Source: Chloroflexota bacterium (GTDB lineage Bacteria; Chloroflexota; Dormibacteria; Dormibacterales; Dormibacteraceae). From it: a stretch of DNA of 35,365 bases. The stretch covers positions 1 to 35,365 of the forward strand of contig VBFH01000070.1 in NCBI GenBank assembly GCA_005883575.1, in the 5' to 3' direction. The notes under the pieces were generated by a model that saw nothing but the letters and a program-made list of their open reading frames with translations, ran no database searches and was not told the DNA's origin. A program made the translations under genes and the position numbers. Positions within the stretch are counted from its first letter, which is position 1; each line of letters starts with the position of its first letter. Below, piece by piece: positions 16,189 through 29,015 of the stretch.

Positions 16189-17650
16189 CCGATGCCACCT
16201 CTGCTCTGACCTCGCTCGCTTCCTCGTACGCGCGCGCGACGCGCAGGACGACGTTCTCGCCCCACTGCGGACCCAGCACCTGCAGCCCGACAGGCAGCCC
16301 GTCGGAGGTGCCACACGGCACGCTGATCCCCGGCAACCCCGCGAGGTTGCCGCCGAGGGTCAACACATCGCACAGGTACATCGAGAGCGGGTCCTGCGTC
16401 TTGGAGCCGATCGGGAAGGCGACCGTCGGCGAGGTCGCGCTTACGATCGCGTCGCAGTGCTTGAAGGCTTCGTCAAAATCGCGCTTGATCAGCGTGCGCA
16501 CCTTCTGCGCCTTGAGGTAGTAAGCGTCGTAGTAGCCGCTCGACAGCGCATACGTCCCCAGCATCACGCGGCGTCGGACCTCGGTGCCGAAGCCCTTGCG
16601 CCGCGTCTGCAGGTACTCGTCCGTGATGTTCGGCGCGTCGACCTCGGACAGCCCGTACTTGACGCCGTCGAAGCGCGCCAGGTTGGACGAGCATTCCGCC
16701 GGCGCGATGATGTAGTACGCGGCGAGGCCGTAGTCGGTGTGAGGAAGCGAGACGTCGACGATCTCGGCGCCGGCTATCCGCAGGACGGCCAGGGCGGCGT
16801 CGATCGCGCTTTTGACGCCCGCCTCGATTCCCTTCACGTCGTAGTACTCGCGCGGCACGCCAAGCCGCATGCCCTTGACTCCTCCGCCGAAGTTGTTGAG
16901 CACCTCCATGCCGGGCCGGTCGGATGACGTAGCGTCGAGCGGGTCGAGTCCGCTCATCAGCGACAGCACCACGGCCGCGTCGTCGACGCTGCGCGTGAGC
17001 GGCCCGATCTGGTCGAGGCTCGAGGCGAAGGCGATCAGGCCGGAACGGCTGACCCGGCCGTACGTCGGCTTCATGCCCACCACGCCGCAGAGCGCCGCCG
17101 GCTGGCGGATCGAGCCGCCGGTGTCGGTGCCGAGCGCGATCATCGCCTCGCCCGCAGCCACCGCCGCGGCGCTGCCGCCTGAGCTTCCGCCCGGCACGCG
17201 ATCCAGGTCCCAGGGATTGCGCGTGGGAAAGTATCCGGAGTTCTCGGTCGAGCTCCCCATGGCGAACTCGTCGCAGTTGGTGACGCCCAGCATGACGGCG
17301 CCTGCCTCGAACAGGCGAGCCACCGCGGTTCCGGTGTAAGGCGGTTTGAAGCCACGAAGAATCCGCGACCCCGCGGTGGTCTCGACTCCACGCACGCAAA
17401 GCACGTCTTTGACCGCCAGCGGTATGCCCGCGAGCGGCGGCGCGTCCCCCTGCCGGATCCGGCGGTCCGCCTCGTCGGCCTGCTTCTCCCAGAGCTCCGG
17501 GGTGAAGCGCAGGTACGCTTTCACGTGCGAATCGAGCCGCTCGATCCGCTCGACGTGCGCGGTCACGAGGTCGGACGCGGAGATCGAGCCCAGCCGGAGC
17601 AGACGCGACGCCTCTTTGATGCCGAGCTCCGTCAGATCGCTGGAAGTCAT
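16181..17650 (-). CDS. gatA: Asp/Glu-tRNA amidotransferase subunit A
   Basis: The 489-residue glutaminase/amidase subunit releases ammonia from glutamine for transamidation of mischarged tRNA. The amidase-signature triad is visible: Lys81 (GIPLAVKD), cis-Ser156 ([15 protein letters not shown]) and nucleophile Ser180 ([12 protein letters not shown]). The [27 protein letters not shown] segment is highly conserved in GatA. Its start overlaps the end of gatC by four bases, so translation is probably coupled to give balanced subunits. Confidence 0.97.
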   Translation of the reverse strand: MTSSDLTELGIKEASRLLRLGSISASDLVTAHVERIERLDSHVKAYLRFTPELWEKQADEADRRIRQGDAPPLAGIPLAVKDVLCVRGVETTAGSRILRGFKPPYTGTAVARLFEAGAVMLGVTNCDEFAMGSSTENSGYFPTRNPWDLDRVPGGSSGGSAAAVAAGEAMIALGTDTGGSIRQPAALCGVVGMKPTYGRVSRSGLIAFASSLDQIGPLTRSVDDAAVVLSLMSGLDPLDATSSDRPGMEVLNNFGGGVKGMRLGVPREYYDVKGIEAGVKSAIDAALAVLRIAGAEIVDVSLPHTDYGLAAYYIIAPAECSSNLARFDGVKYGLSEVDAPNITDEYLQTRRKGFGTEVRRRVMLGTYALSSGYYDAYYLKAQKVRTLIKRDFDEAFKHCDAIVSATSPTVAFPIGSKTQDPLSMYLCDVLTLGGNLAGLPGISVPCGTSDGLPVGLQVLGPQWGENVVLRVARAYEEASEVRAEVASVV

Positions 17651-17940
17651 GCCTCTTCCTGAATCGCAGGAACTCGGAACGAGCCGTCGACCGCCGCCGG
17701 CGCGTTGGCGAGCGCCTCCTCCTGGGTGAGCGACGGACGCGGCTCGTCTTCGCGGAGTCGGCTGGCAACCTCAACGACCTGCGCGGTCGGCGGGATGTCT
17801 TCGGTGTCCAACTGCTGCAGGCGGTCGATGTGGCCGAGGATCCCGCTCAGCTGATGGGCGTAGAACTCCTCGTCGCCCTCCTCGAGACCGAGGCGTGCAA
17901 GCGTCGCGACGTGACGGACTTCGTCTTTGGAGAGAGGCAT
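17647..17940 (-). CDS. gatC: Asp/Glu-tRNA amidotransferase subunit C
   Basis: The 97-residue GatC wraps around GatA and stabilises the GatCAB complex. It begins MPLSKDEVRHVATLARLGLE and contains the conserved helix QLSGILGHIDRLQQLDTEDI followed by the proline-rich link and DEPRPSLTQEEALANAPA. Length and order are normal. The stop overlaps the gatA ATG (ATGA). Confidence 0.95.
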   Translation of the reverse strand: MPLSKDEVRHVATLARLGLEEGDEEFYAHQLSGILGHIDRLQQLDTEDIPPTAQVVEVASRLREDEPRPSLTQEEALANAPAAVDGSFRVPAIQEEA

Positions 17941-17944
17941 CAGC

Positions 17945-22367
<4,423 letters not shown>

Positions 22368-22414
22368 GGGAGAAACGAGTTTACCGGTGGCTGGAATTGC
22401 CCTATTCCGCCGTT

Positions 22415-23608
22415 ATGCTCCACGTGACTTTGGCACAGGAAGTCGATCTCGGCATGCGCGATCGCCTGCTCTACGAGCTGGCACGCGACCTCAGCTCCTC
22501 GCTCGACCTCGACACGGTGCTCGAGAAGGTCATGGACCGCGTCATCACGCTGATGAAGGCGGCGCGCGGCTTCATCGTCCTCGTCGACCCGCTGGACGGC
22601 AGCCTGTCGGTCCAGATGGCGCGGGGCGAAGCCGACCCTGAGAAGGCGCGCCAGTTCCTGGGCTCAAGAACCGTCATCGAGCACGTCGTCAAGACCGGCC
22701 AGGCGGTCGTCTCGACCGACGCCAGCCTCGACGACCGCTTCAAGGGGCGGCAGTCGGTCATCCTCCAGAACCTGCGCTCGATCATCGCCGTGCCTCTTGT
22801 GACCAAGGGCAAGGTCATCGGCGCCGTCTACGTCGACAACCCGTTCCGGGCGTCCATCTTCGAGGAGAAGGACAAAGAGTTCCTGCAGGCGATCTCCGAC
22901 CTGGCCGCGATCGCCATTGACAACGCCCGCCAGTACGAGCGCTCGGAGTTCTTGCGCCAGGTCTTCGAGGCCCATGTCAACAAGCAAGTCACCGATTACG
23001 TGCTCACCCGCTCCGGCCGCACCCTGAGGTTCCTGCCTGGCGAGCGCCGCGAGGTGACGATGCTCAACTCCGACATCGCCGGCTTCTCGACCCTGTCCCA
23101 GAGCATGGACGCAGAAGAGCTCGTGCGCTTCCTGAACGACTACTTCCAGCGCATGATCCGCGTGGTCCTCGACCACGGCGGCAACATCGACAAGTTCCAG
23201 GGCGACGGCATGCTGGTCGTCTTCGGGGCGCCGAACCCCATGCACGACCACGCCGAGCGCGCGCTCAACGCGGCCCTGGCAATGGTCAGGGAGGTCGATC
23301 GCTTCAATCGCGAGCTGGTCGACGCCGGCCGGAGCGCGATCGCGGTCGGGATGGGCCTCGACACCGGCGAGGTGGTGGCGGGGCATGTCGGGTCGGACGA
23401 TCGGATGGAGTTCACGTTGATCGGCGTGCCGGTCAACAACAGCGCTTACCTGTCCAAGGTCCGCCCGGCCCGGGTCCTGATGTCGGAGTCGACCCGATCG
23501 CGGATGCCGAACGGATTCCACGTCGCCGACTTCGAGCCATTGCTGCTCAAGGGCGCGAAGGGCCCGCAGGCGATCTACGAGCTGGCGATCTCAGTCACGA
23601 GCGACTAG
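22415..23608 (+). CDS. GAF domain-class III nucleotidyl cyclase
   Basis: The protein has 397 residues. An N-terminal GAF domain (about 20-172) is linked to a class III adenylyl/guanylyl cyclase domain (about 212-395). The metal-binding aspartates are Asp220 (LNSDIAGFS) and Asp264 (FQGDGMLVVFG). Lys260 and Thr334 match the purine-selecting Lys/Thr pair seen in some adenylyl cyclases, and Asn341 is kept. The transition-state arginine expected four residues on is Tyr345 (VNNSAYLS), and the usual GD before VN is GV. Catalysis may therefore be weak, altered or lost. The start could be ATG 22415, which has no RBS, or ATG 22454 with AGGAAG upstream. It is divergent from pcrA. Confidence 0.88.
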   Translation: MLHVTLAQEVDLGMRDRLLYELARDLSSSLDLDTVLEKVMDRVITLMKAARGFIVLVDPLDGSLSVQMARGEADPEKARQFLGSRTVIEHVVKTGQAVVSTDASLDDRFKGRQSVILQNLRSIIAVPLVTKGKVIGAVYVDNPFRASIFEEKDKEFLQAISDLAAIAIDNARQYERSEFLRQVFEAHVNKQVTDYVLTRSGRTLRFLPGERREVTMLNSDIAGFSTLSQSMDAEELVRFLNDYFQRMIRVVLDHGGNIDKFQGDGMLVVFGAPNPMHDHAERALNAALAMVREVDRFNRELVDAGRSAIAVGMGLDTGEVVAGHVGSDDRMEFTLIGVPVNNSAYLSKVRPARVLMSESTRSRMPNGFHVADFEPLLLKGAKGPQAIYELAISVTSD

Positions 23609-24189
23609 CCCTGGCACACCCAGCGGCCGGGACCATAGTGGGAGTAAAGCCACGCGGCGGCGAAAGCATTGGCACGGGGATCGAAGGGCGACTGGCTGGC
23701 GTACGGAGTGCCCGACCACGTGCTGGGCAGGAACTGGAACAAGCCTGACGCGCCGCTGTCGGTGTTCACCGAGTTCGGGTGGTAGCGCGACTCGCACCAG
23801 GCGACGTTCATCGCCCACTGGACGGCAGCGGCCCCCAGCGGGCTGAATGCGTCGGTGATGTCCTTGGCGATCTCGGCCGGGGGCGCGGGGTGGTTGCTGC
23901 GGGCGGCGATGGCGGCCGCCTGGGCCTGCGCCGCGGCCAGGGCCTGCTGCTTGGCCTCATAGTCCGCCAGTCCCTGCTTCAACTCACTCGACCACGAGGC
24001 GACCTGCGCCATCTGCGCGGCCTGGACACGCTCGCTGCGGTTCTGCTGCACCACCGAGTTGCGGTCGAAGGCGTTCAGCTGCGTGACCGCCACCTGCACC
24101 GGGTGCATGGTCGGCGGATCCATGCGCGGAAGGATCACGCTCACCAGCAACACCACCCACACGAGCACCGCTCGGAATAGCGGCAGCAA
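23605..24189 (-). CDS. Secreted lytic transglycosylase / Rpf-like protein
   Basis: This is a 194-residue exported muralytic protein. A hydrophobic N-terminal segment (AVLVWVVLLVSVILP) is a signal peptide or anchor. An alanine/glutamine-rich helical linker (about 40-110) follows, then a lysozyme-like domain: AAVQWAMNVAWCESRYHPNSV with the catalytic glutamate, GASGLFQFLPSTWSGT and DPRANAFAAAWLYSHYGPGRWVCQ. It cleaves peptidoglycan; the pattern fits SLT/resuscitation-promoting-factor domains. A TTG start at 24189, preceded by AAGAAGGGG, fits best; a GTG slightly downstream is possible. Its stop overlaps the convergent cyclase gene. The 163 nt upstream show no riboswitch that I can recognise. Confidence 0.85.
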   Translation of the reverse strand: MLPLFRAVLVWVVLLVSVILPRMDPPTMHPVQVAVTQLNAFDRNSVVQQNRSERVQAAQMAQVASWSSELKQGLADYEAKQQALAAAQAQAAAIAARSNHPAPPAEIAKDITDAFSPLGAAAVQWAMNVAWCESRYHPNSVNTDSGASGLFQFLPSTWSGTPYASQSPFDPRANAFAAAWLYSHYGPGRWVCQG

Positions 24190-24352
24190 CCCCTTCTTTC
24201 GCTCCTTCCTTGGACTCGCCCTACCCCTGGGGCGGTGTCAGGCCTGAGCTCGGAGCGACGACGTGGAGAGGGCGTGCTCAGGTCCGGGAAAGGTGCCACC
24301 TTACCACATGGCCGGCAACCTTCCGTAGCCGTACGCCCCGGTACCGAAACGG

Positions 24353-25060
24353 CTAGAAGAGGTGGGTCAGCGTCCTGCGCAGCAGCTTGCGACCGGCGGG
24401 CTCTGCGTACGCCGGAAGCATGCCCTGGACCCTCTGGAATGCCAGCTCGGTCAGCGCCGCGGGGTCCTGACCGGACGTGGGGATCGCCGGCCCGACGACG
24501 ACCCCGATCCTTTTCCGAAACCAGAGGTCCTTGGTGCCGGAAAGCGCCACGGGGATGACCGGCACGCCCGCCTTGATCGCAAAATGCGCAAAGCCTTTGT
24601 GGAATGGGAGCAACTGGCCCTCGGCCGGACCGTAGTTTGCCTCCGGAAAGATCGCCACCGCGCCGCCCAACTCGAGACAGCGGTCCACGTGCCGAAACAG
24701 CGCCTTGTCGCCGCGCCGCTCGCGTACGACGGGCACGTATCCGCCGGTCGAGCGGACCAGCCACCACTGGAACTTGCGAGTGATGAGGATGGTCGGGTCG
24801 GCGAGAAAGTGGAGACGCGGCTCGACCGGAAACAGATAAAGGAGGGCGAACTCGTCCAGCCAGTTCAGATGGTTCGCGATGACGATGAAGTTGCCGCCGC
24901 CCGACACTGGGATGTTCTCGCGACCGCGGATGTCGAACTTGAAGCAAAGGCGAAGCAGTGGAATCCCGAGCAGCCGGACGAGGCGATAAGGGATGTTGGC
25001 GCGGGGGCCGACGGGAAGCAGGTCGGCGGCGGGAAGGGCGGCGCCGGCCACGGCCATCAC
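24353..25060 (-). CDS. 1-acylglycerol-3-phosphate acyltransferase-like protein
   Basis: This is a 235-residue PlsC-family acyltransferase, a membrane-associated enzyme adding an acyl chain to lysophosphatidate or a similar acceptor. The catalytic HX4D motif is NHLNWLDE (His64, Asp69). The acceptor-binding motif is FPEANYG in place of the commoner FPEGTR. Motif IV is VPVIPVALSGT. The FPEANYG variation suggests that the acceptor may differ from standard PlsC. It is ten bases downstream of the PKD gene on the same strand and may be cotranscribed. Confidence 0.87.
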   Translation of the reverse strand: MMAVAGAALPAADLLPVGPRANIPYRLVRLLGIPLLRLCFKFDIRGRENIPVSGGGNFIVIANHLNWLDEFALLYLFPVEPRLHFLADPTILITRKFQWWLVRSTGGYVPVVRERRGDKALFRHVDRCLELGGAVAIFPEANYGPAEGQLLPFHKGFAHFAIKAGVPVIPVALSGTKDLWFRKRIGVVVGPAIPTSGQDPAALTELAFQRVQGMLPAYAEPAGRKLLRRTLTHLF

Positions 25061-25070
25061 GGGGCGAAGT

Positions 25071-26756
25071 CTATAGGCCTAGCGGCCACCATTCGAGGAA
25101 TCGGTTGAACGTGCCGAGCGCACCTTTGACCGCGTGCACCGCGTTGCTCAGGGTGGTCGCGTCACCGGCGGACAGCTTGCCGGTGTTCTGGTCGGCCCGG
25201 ACCTCGTTGAGGAAGGCGTTCAGCTGGTTGTTGGCGGCGTTCGTGTCGCCACGTGCCGCCGCCGCCGAGGCCGCGTTCAGCTTGGCCGTGAGGCTGTTCT
25301 TCTGGCCCGCGTTGAGGGTCGAGATCTTCTGCACGTATCCGGAGATGGAGCCGAGCGCCTGCTGAGTGGTCTGGACGGGGACCTGGATCGTGGCGTGACC
25401 GACCCCACCGTCATCGTCGGTGACCGTCAGCGTGACCCTGTATGTCCCGGCGGCGGCGTACGCGTGGGCGGCTGTGAATCCGCTTGCCGAGCTCCCGTCG
25501 CCGAAATCCCAGATCGCGGTGTGCGTGTCGAGGGTGCTGGGATCGGTGAAGGTCCCGCTGAAGGTCAGCAGCTCCTGGGGCGCGATCACAAGGGGAGCCG
25601 CTGCTTGCACTGGCTTGATGGTTGCGGTCGGTGCGACGTTGGTTCCGATCACGGTCATCGAGTCGCTCCCCGACATGCCCCCGTCGTCGGTCGCCTGGAA
25701 GGTCACCACGTACGTGCCCTCGTCGTTCGGCGTGAAGCTGAACGACTTCCCGGAGCCGCTGGCGTAGACGCCCCCGTTCTTGGTGACGTGCCACGTGTAG
25801 CTGAAACCCGCGCTGTTGTCGGCCGACGCGGGGCTGGACGCCGCCCCGGTGAACGGCTCCGTCGTGCCCTCGGGCACCTCGGTCGGGTCGGTGACGATCT
25901 GCGCCGTCGGCGCCACCGCGACCACACTGAGCGTGAACGATGTCGTGACGGAATGGCCCTGCCCATCGTCGGCGGTGATCGTGATCGTCTGGCGTGGACC
26001 CTCATCAGACGCGGCCTGAGTCCACGACCAGGTTCCGCTGCCGGCGCCGGTCTTGTTCACAGCGCCCGAAGATGCGGACAACGTGAGCGAGTCGCCGTCT
26101 GGGTCGGAAAAGGTCCCCGTGTTGGTTGGGGCCGTGCCCTCGTTGACTGTTACCGCCGCGCTGTCGCTTGTCAGAACCGGAGCGCTGTTCACGCTGGTCG
26201 CGACCCAGGTCTTGAACGCAAAGTCCATTCCGAACTGGCTGCCGGTCAGCCAGGCACATCCGCTGCAGGCGACGAATGCCTGGCCGCCGGCGTAGGCGTC
26301 GACCGTCGAGTCGTTGTACCAGGTCAGAACGCCGCCCACGGTCTGGACAACGATCGCGTAGTGCGTTCCGCCGGCGATGGCGACCGTCGGGTTGATGTTG
26401 AAATCGTGGAAGCCGCGGCAGCAGACGACCGAGCCCTGCCATGCGACCGTGGTCCCGAGGGTCGTGCTGCTGGGCTGGCCGTTGGAGTTGATGGTCCGGA
26501 TGGACACCCTGAGGCTCGCAAAGCCGGTCGGGGTGTCGTAGGCGAGCGTGAGGCGGTCGAGCTGACCGGTCATGCCGGCGGTGAAGGTCTGGGCCATCAT
26601 CGTGATCTGGCGCTGGGAGCTCAGGGTCAGCGTCTGGGCCTGGTCGACGCTGTCATTGGCCGCCTGGGCCGGGACCCACCCAGCCAGCGAAAGCATCGCG
26701 GCAAACGCCGCCGCCATCGAGCCCCGAACGACACTTCCCCCTAACGAACTCTTCAC
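25071..26756 (-). CDS. Secreted multi-Ig/PKD-domain protein
   Basis: This is a 561-residue exported protein. Residues 1-33 are a signal peptide (cleavage after PAQA). The N-terminal 34-185 region is a beta-rich carbohydrate-binding-like domain (QTFTAGMTGQLDRLTLAYD...) with two CC/CxxC pairs. Cadherin-like Ig domains follow (FSDPDGDSLTLSASSG, ITADDGQGHSVTTSFTLSV), then an Ig domain near 290-375 and a PKD domain near 385-465 (IWDFGDGSSASGFTAAHAYA ending TLTVTDDDGGV). The C-terminal about 90 residues are a helical, FIVAR-like segment (LNAGQKNSLTAKLNAASAAA...). It probably binds polysaccharide or surfaces; no catalytic domain is visible. Confidence 0.85.
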   Translation of the reverse strand: MKSSLGGSVVRGSMAAAFAAMLSLAGWVPAQAANDSVDQAQTLTLSSQRQITMMAQTFTAGMTGQLDRLTLAYDTPTGFASLRVSIRTINSNGQPSSTTLGTTVAWQGSVVCCRGFHDFNINPTVAIAGGTHYAIVVQTVGGVLTWYNDSTVDAYAGGQAFVACSGCAWLTGSQFGMDFAFKTWVATSVNSAPVLTSDSAAVTVNEGTAPTNTGTFSDPDGDSLTLSASSGAVNKTGAGSGTWSWTQAASDEGPRQTITITADDGQGHSVTTSFTLSVVAVAPTAQIVTDPTEVPEGTTEPFTGAASSPASADNSAGFSYTWHVTKNGGVYASGSGKSFSFTPNDEGTYVVTFQATDDGGMSGSDSMTVIGTNVAPTATIKPVQAAAPLVIAPQELLTFSGTFTDPSTLDTHTAIWDFGDGSSASGFTAAHAYAAAGTYRVTLTVTDDDGGVGHATIQVPVQTTQQALGSISGYVQKISTLNAGQKNSLTAKLNAASAAAARGDTNAANNQLNAFLNEVRADQNTGKLSAGDATTLSNAVHAVKGALGTFNRFLEWWPLGL

Positions 26757-26876
26757 TTGAGCCGATAGACGCGCCTGAAGAGAAATTCCTGCGCGAATTT
26801 ATCGAGGTACTGCGAAACTCTCGCGCGAGCCTGGCCCGGATGGCTCGGAAGCCCTTTCAGGCGAGCCGTCCTGAGT

Positions 26877-26921
26877 TGGTGCCGGCGCAGGGATTCGAAC
26901 CCTGGACCATCGGTTTAAAAG
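26877..26921 (-). pseudogene. tRNA-Lys 3' fragment (candidate attachment site)
   Basis: Forty-five nucleotides match the 3' part of the tRNA-Lys at 29016-29093 from the anticodon loop to the encoded CCA: 41 of 45 identical, no gaps, same strand. The differences keep a paired T-stem (CAGGG/CCCTG). Beyond the anticodon loop the similarity stops at once, and no 5' half with GCCGGCG is present. It is therefore a displaced fragment and not a full tRNA. Confidence 0.85.
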
Positions 26922-27051
26922 CTCGTCCCGACCTCCGCGGGACGCCTCCTCAGGGCCCCCTGCGTATTGGATTCTCCGCACCGCGCCTCTCCGTGGCACC
27001 CCGAGTATCCGCGGCTTGGCTGTGCGTATCGGCTTTAAAGATGGGCCCAAA

Positions 27052-27453
27052 TCAGCGAACGACCTGAACGCGTTTATCAACCCTGCGCCATCCAGCGTCG
27101 GCGGTAAGGATCGCGGATGCATCCGTAACCCGCCCGACGGCGAGAACGAGTGCGTCCGGCAGCCTGAGGGACCTGTGGTGACCGCATAATGCCGCGGCAA
27201 CTCTTGCAACATCCCTGTCGATTGGATGGACCACATCCACGACGGCGTCAACAAACCCTTCGGTCCTGATGATTGCCTCGGTTCCGAGCCGAGTGGCACC
27301 CACCAGCACTTCAGCAAATGCACTCGCCGGAAGAAGGATCTGGCCGCCGCGAGACCGGGCCAAACGTAAGGAATCTACAGAAGCAGAATGGTGTGCATCC
27401 TGCGGGTCGAGGACCCCCAAGATCACACTGCCGTCGACGGCTACCGGCGCCAC
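27052..27453 (-). CDS. PIN-domain ribonuclease toxin (VapC-like)
   Basis: This 133-residue PIN nuclease has the acidic metal-binding residues Asp7 (VAVDGSVILGVLD), Glu48 (SAFAEVLVG), Asp100 (LRLPDALVLAVG) and Asp119 (ILTADAGW). Family toxins cut tRNA or rRNA when freed from their antitoxin. The GTG start at 27453 lies 13 bases inside the upstream antitoxin gene, so translation is coupled. All four acidic positions are intact, which suggests a functional toxin. Confidence 0.87.
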   Translation of the reverse strand: MAPVAVDGSVILGVLDPQDAHHSASVDSLRLARSRGGQILLPASAFAEVLVGATRLGTEAIIRTEGFVDAVVDVVHPIDRDVARVAAALCGHHRSLRLPDALVLAVGRVTDASAILTADAGWRRVDKRVQVVR

Positions 27454-27689
27454 TCTTCTCGCAACTGCTCAAGCTGAGTAGCAGCGCCAAGGCCAGGAAT
27501 CGATCCGGCGAACTCGTCTAGCGGATCGACGGAACGCTCGAGGAGAATCCGACCGTCCCCTTTGGCACTCACCCGCAACTCGTCGCCATGCGAGACGTGG
27601 GCCGCTGTCAGCGCGGCTACAGGAAGAGTCACCTGATTCTTCCTAGAAAGCCGCGTAGCGCCGCGGCTACGCTTTACTTTTGACCGCAC
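27441..27689 (-). CDS. AbrB/SpoVT-type antitoxin
   Basis: This 82-residue protein has an N-terminal swapped-hairpin DNA-binding domain (ATRLSRKNQVTLPVAALTAA...GDELRVSAKGDGRILLER). The acidic C-terminal tail (DPLDEFAGSIPGLGAATQLEQLREEWRR) probably wraps the PIN toxin. The GTG at 27689 follows GGGGAG at good spacing and gives a complete hairpin domain, so I prefer it over the longer upstream frame. It probably represses its own operon. A 20-nt dyad sits at the start of the coding region. Confidence 0.8.
   Translation of the reverse strand: MRSKVKRSRGATRLSRKNQVTLPVAALTAAHVSHGDELRVSAKGDGRILLERSVDPLDEFAGSIPGLGAATQLEQLREEWRR
27653..27672. promoter_or_regulatory. Inverted repeat in the antitoxin 5' coding region
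   Basis: GCGTAGC-GCCGCG-GCTACGC has perfect 7-bp arms. It lies 15 nt inside the AbrB-type antitoxin gene. It could be an operator or an mRNA hairpin near the start codon. Confidence 0.4.
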
Positions 27690-28088
27690 GAGTAAAGCTC
27701 CCCACCAAAGGGAGTCCGCCTGGAACAGCCACGGCCACGGATGCCAGGTGCTCCAGAGGAGTCCTATCAGCAATCGCCGCCCACAAGGCGCCTATCCGAG
27801 TTTGAAGTCGGGGCTGTCCAAACCCTCTCCAACCGAGTTCCTCGCCGAGCGCCCCACGCGGTGCCGATAGCGCCGAGCATCGGGGCGACGGCTACTCAGG
27901 GTACGCAGAGGATTGCTAGGTGACACGCGCGGGGGCGCTGCTCTGCCGCCTGAACTCTAAGAGAGTTCACGGAACGGGCGAACGCGATGGTTGAGTTTGC
28001 CGACGCCGGCCTATTCGCGATCAAGCTCTGGAACGCGGAATGACGCTGGCGGATGCAACGAGTTTCCGACATACCCCGCCACCTTGTT
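27690..28088. other. Non-coding spacer between divergent TA modules
   Basis: No convincing gene is seen in about 400 nt. A perfect hairpin, TGAACTCT-AAG-AGAGTTCA (27951-27969, 8-bp arms), is present without a following T run, so it is not a standard terminator. The leftward promoter of the AbrB-PIN pair and the rightward promoter of the RHH-PIN pair should lie here. Confidence 0.45.
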
Positions 28089-28104
28089 GATGTAGGCTTA
28101 CATC
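28089..28104. promoter_or_regulatory. Candidate operator abutting RHH antitoxin start
   Basis: GATGTA-GGCT-TACATC is a perfect 6-bp inverted repeat ending immediately before the ATG at 28105. Ribbon-helix-helix antitoxins bind short palindromes over their own promoter, so this is a natural operator candidate. It also leaves almost no room for a Shine-Dalgarno sequence, which suggests a leaderless transcript. Confidence 0.5.
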
Positions 28105-28362
28105 ATGAGCCACAGAACGCAGGTGACGCTCACAGACGAGCAATATGCTCGACTCAAGGCCGAGTCCAGGCGAAGCGGATTGGGCCTTGCGGAGTTGGTG
28201 CGTCGGGCGCTTCAGGTCCTGTACGGCAAATCCGCTCGAGAGAACCCGCAGGCGGTCCTTCAAGCAACGGCGGGCGCGTGGCGCAAGCGTCATGAGAGCG
28301 GCGAACAGTACGTCGAACAGCTCCGCCCAGGTCTAGCCGAGCGTGAGCGCCACGTGGGTTGA
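28105..28362 (+). CDS. Ribbon-helix-helix antitoxin
   Basis: This is an 85-residue antitoxin. Residues 1-45 are a ribbon-helix-helix domain (RTQVTLTDEQYARLKAESRRSGLGLAELVRRALQ). The C-terminal helical tail (WRKRHESGEQYVEQLRPGL) likely covers the toxin active site. The stop overlaps the TTG start of the PIN toxin (TTGA). The start ATG touches a palindrome that may be its operator. Confidence 0.85.
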   Translation: MSHRTQVTLTDEQYARLKAESRRSGLGLAELVRRALQVLYGKSARENPQAVLQATAGAWRKRHESGEQYVEQLRPGLAERERHVG

Positions 28363-28748
28363 AGTTCCTCGTCGACACCTCAGTGCTCGTCGACCATCTC
28401 CGAGGCGATGCACGAGCGACCAAGCTGCTGAGCGAACTGTTCCGATCAGACGAAGTGATTGGCTCGGTGATGAGCCGAACCGAAATCCGGGCCGGGATGC
28501 GCGCAGCAGAGAAGCGGGGCACCGAGCGTCTGCTAAACACTCTGACATGGATCCCGGTCGACGTCGAGATCGCGGATCGGGCCGGAGAGTTGGCACGTCG
28601 TTATCGAACCTCACATCCAAGTCTGGACACCGTGGACTACGTGATCGCCGCAACAGTCGTGGTAAACGAAGTTGCTTTCTACACCCGCAACGTCAAACAC
28701 TTCCCAATGATCAAGGGCCTTCGCGATGCATACTCCACCTCGGTTTAG
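28359..28748 (+). CDS. vapC: PIN-domain ribonuclease toxin (VapC type)
   Basis: This is a 129-residue PIN nuclease: MKFLVDTSVLVDHLRG gives Asp6, SRTEIRAGM gives Glu42 and LDTVDYVIAAT gives Asp93. The last acidic position is replaced by Asn111 in FYTRNVKHF, a common variant in VapC proteins. It begins at TTG 28359, overlapping the antitoxin stop; the N-terminal KFLVDTSV strand is standard, which supports this start. Members cleave tRNA or rRNA in the cytoplasm. Confidence 0.9.
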   Translation: MKFLVDTSVLVDHLRGDARATKLLSELFRSDEVIGSVMSRTEIRAGMRAAEKRGTERLLNTLTWIPVDVEIADRAGELARRYRTSHPSLDTVDYVIAATVVVNEVAFYTRNVKHFPMIKGLRDAYSTSV

Positions 28749-29015
28749 TCGGCCTTGACGCGATACCTCTCGAGATCGGATGTTTCCCGACTGTTCGCTA
28801 CTGCACGGGAAGCAGCGAGCGTCGAGAGTAAGCCGCTCAGCCCTTTTTGCAGCGGTCTGAAAACCGCTGCTCACCAGTTCGGCATCCAACCTGAATCTCC
28901 TCCCTTCGCCTCCTCACGCCTCCCTGAGCTCCTCGGCTTGGCTATACCGATGGCAAGGCGTTGGCTATATGCCATCAGCGTCACGAACCCGACAGCGGGA
29001 AATTGAGTTCGGATT

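Noticed and set aside
24190-24352. Possible c-di-AMP (ydaO-type) riboswitch upstream of the muralytic gene
   Set aside because: Such riboswitches often precede Rpf/transglycosylase genes, but I could not place the conserved core motifs in this leader.
25134-26744. Long plus-strand ORF opposite the PKD-domain gene
   Set aside because: It is a high-GC shadow; the minus strand encodes a signal peptide and recognisable Ig/PKD domains.
26840-27067. Plus-strand ORF beginning MARKPFQASRPELVPAQGFEPW
   Set aside because: It is the translation of the tRNA-Lys fragment complement, a common artefact. The similar frame at 28961-29149 reads through the intact tRNA-Lys.
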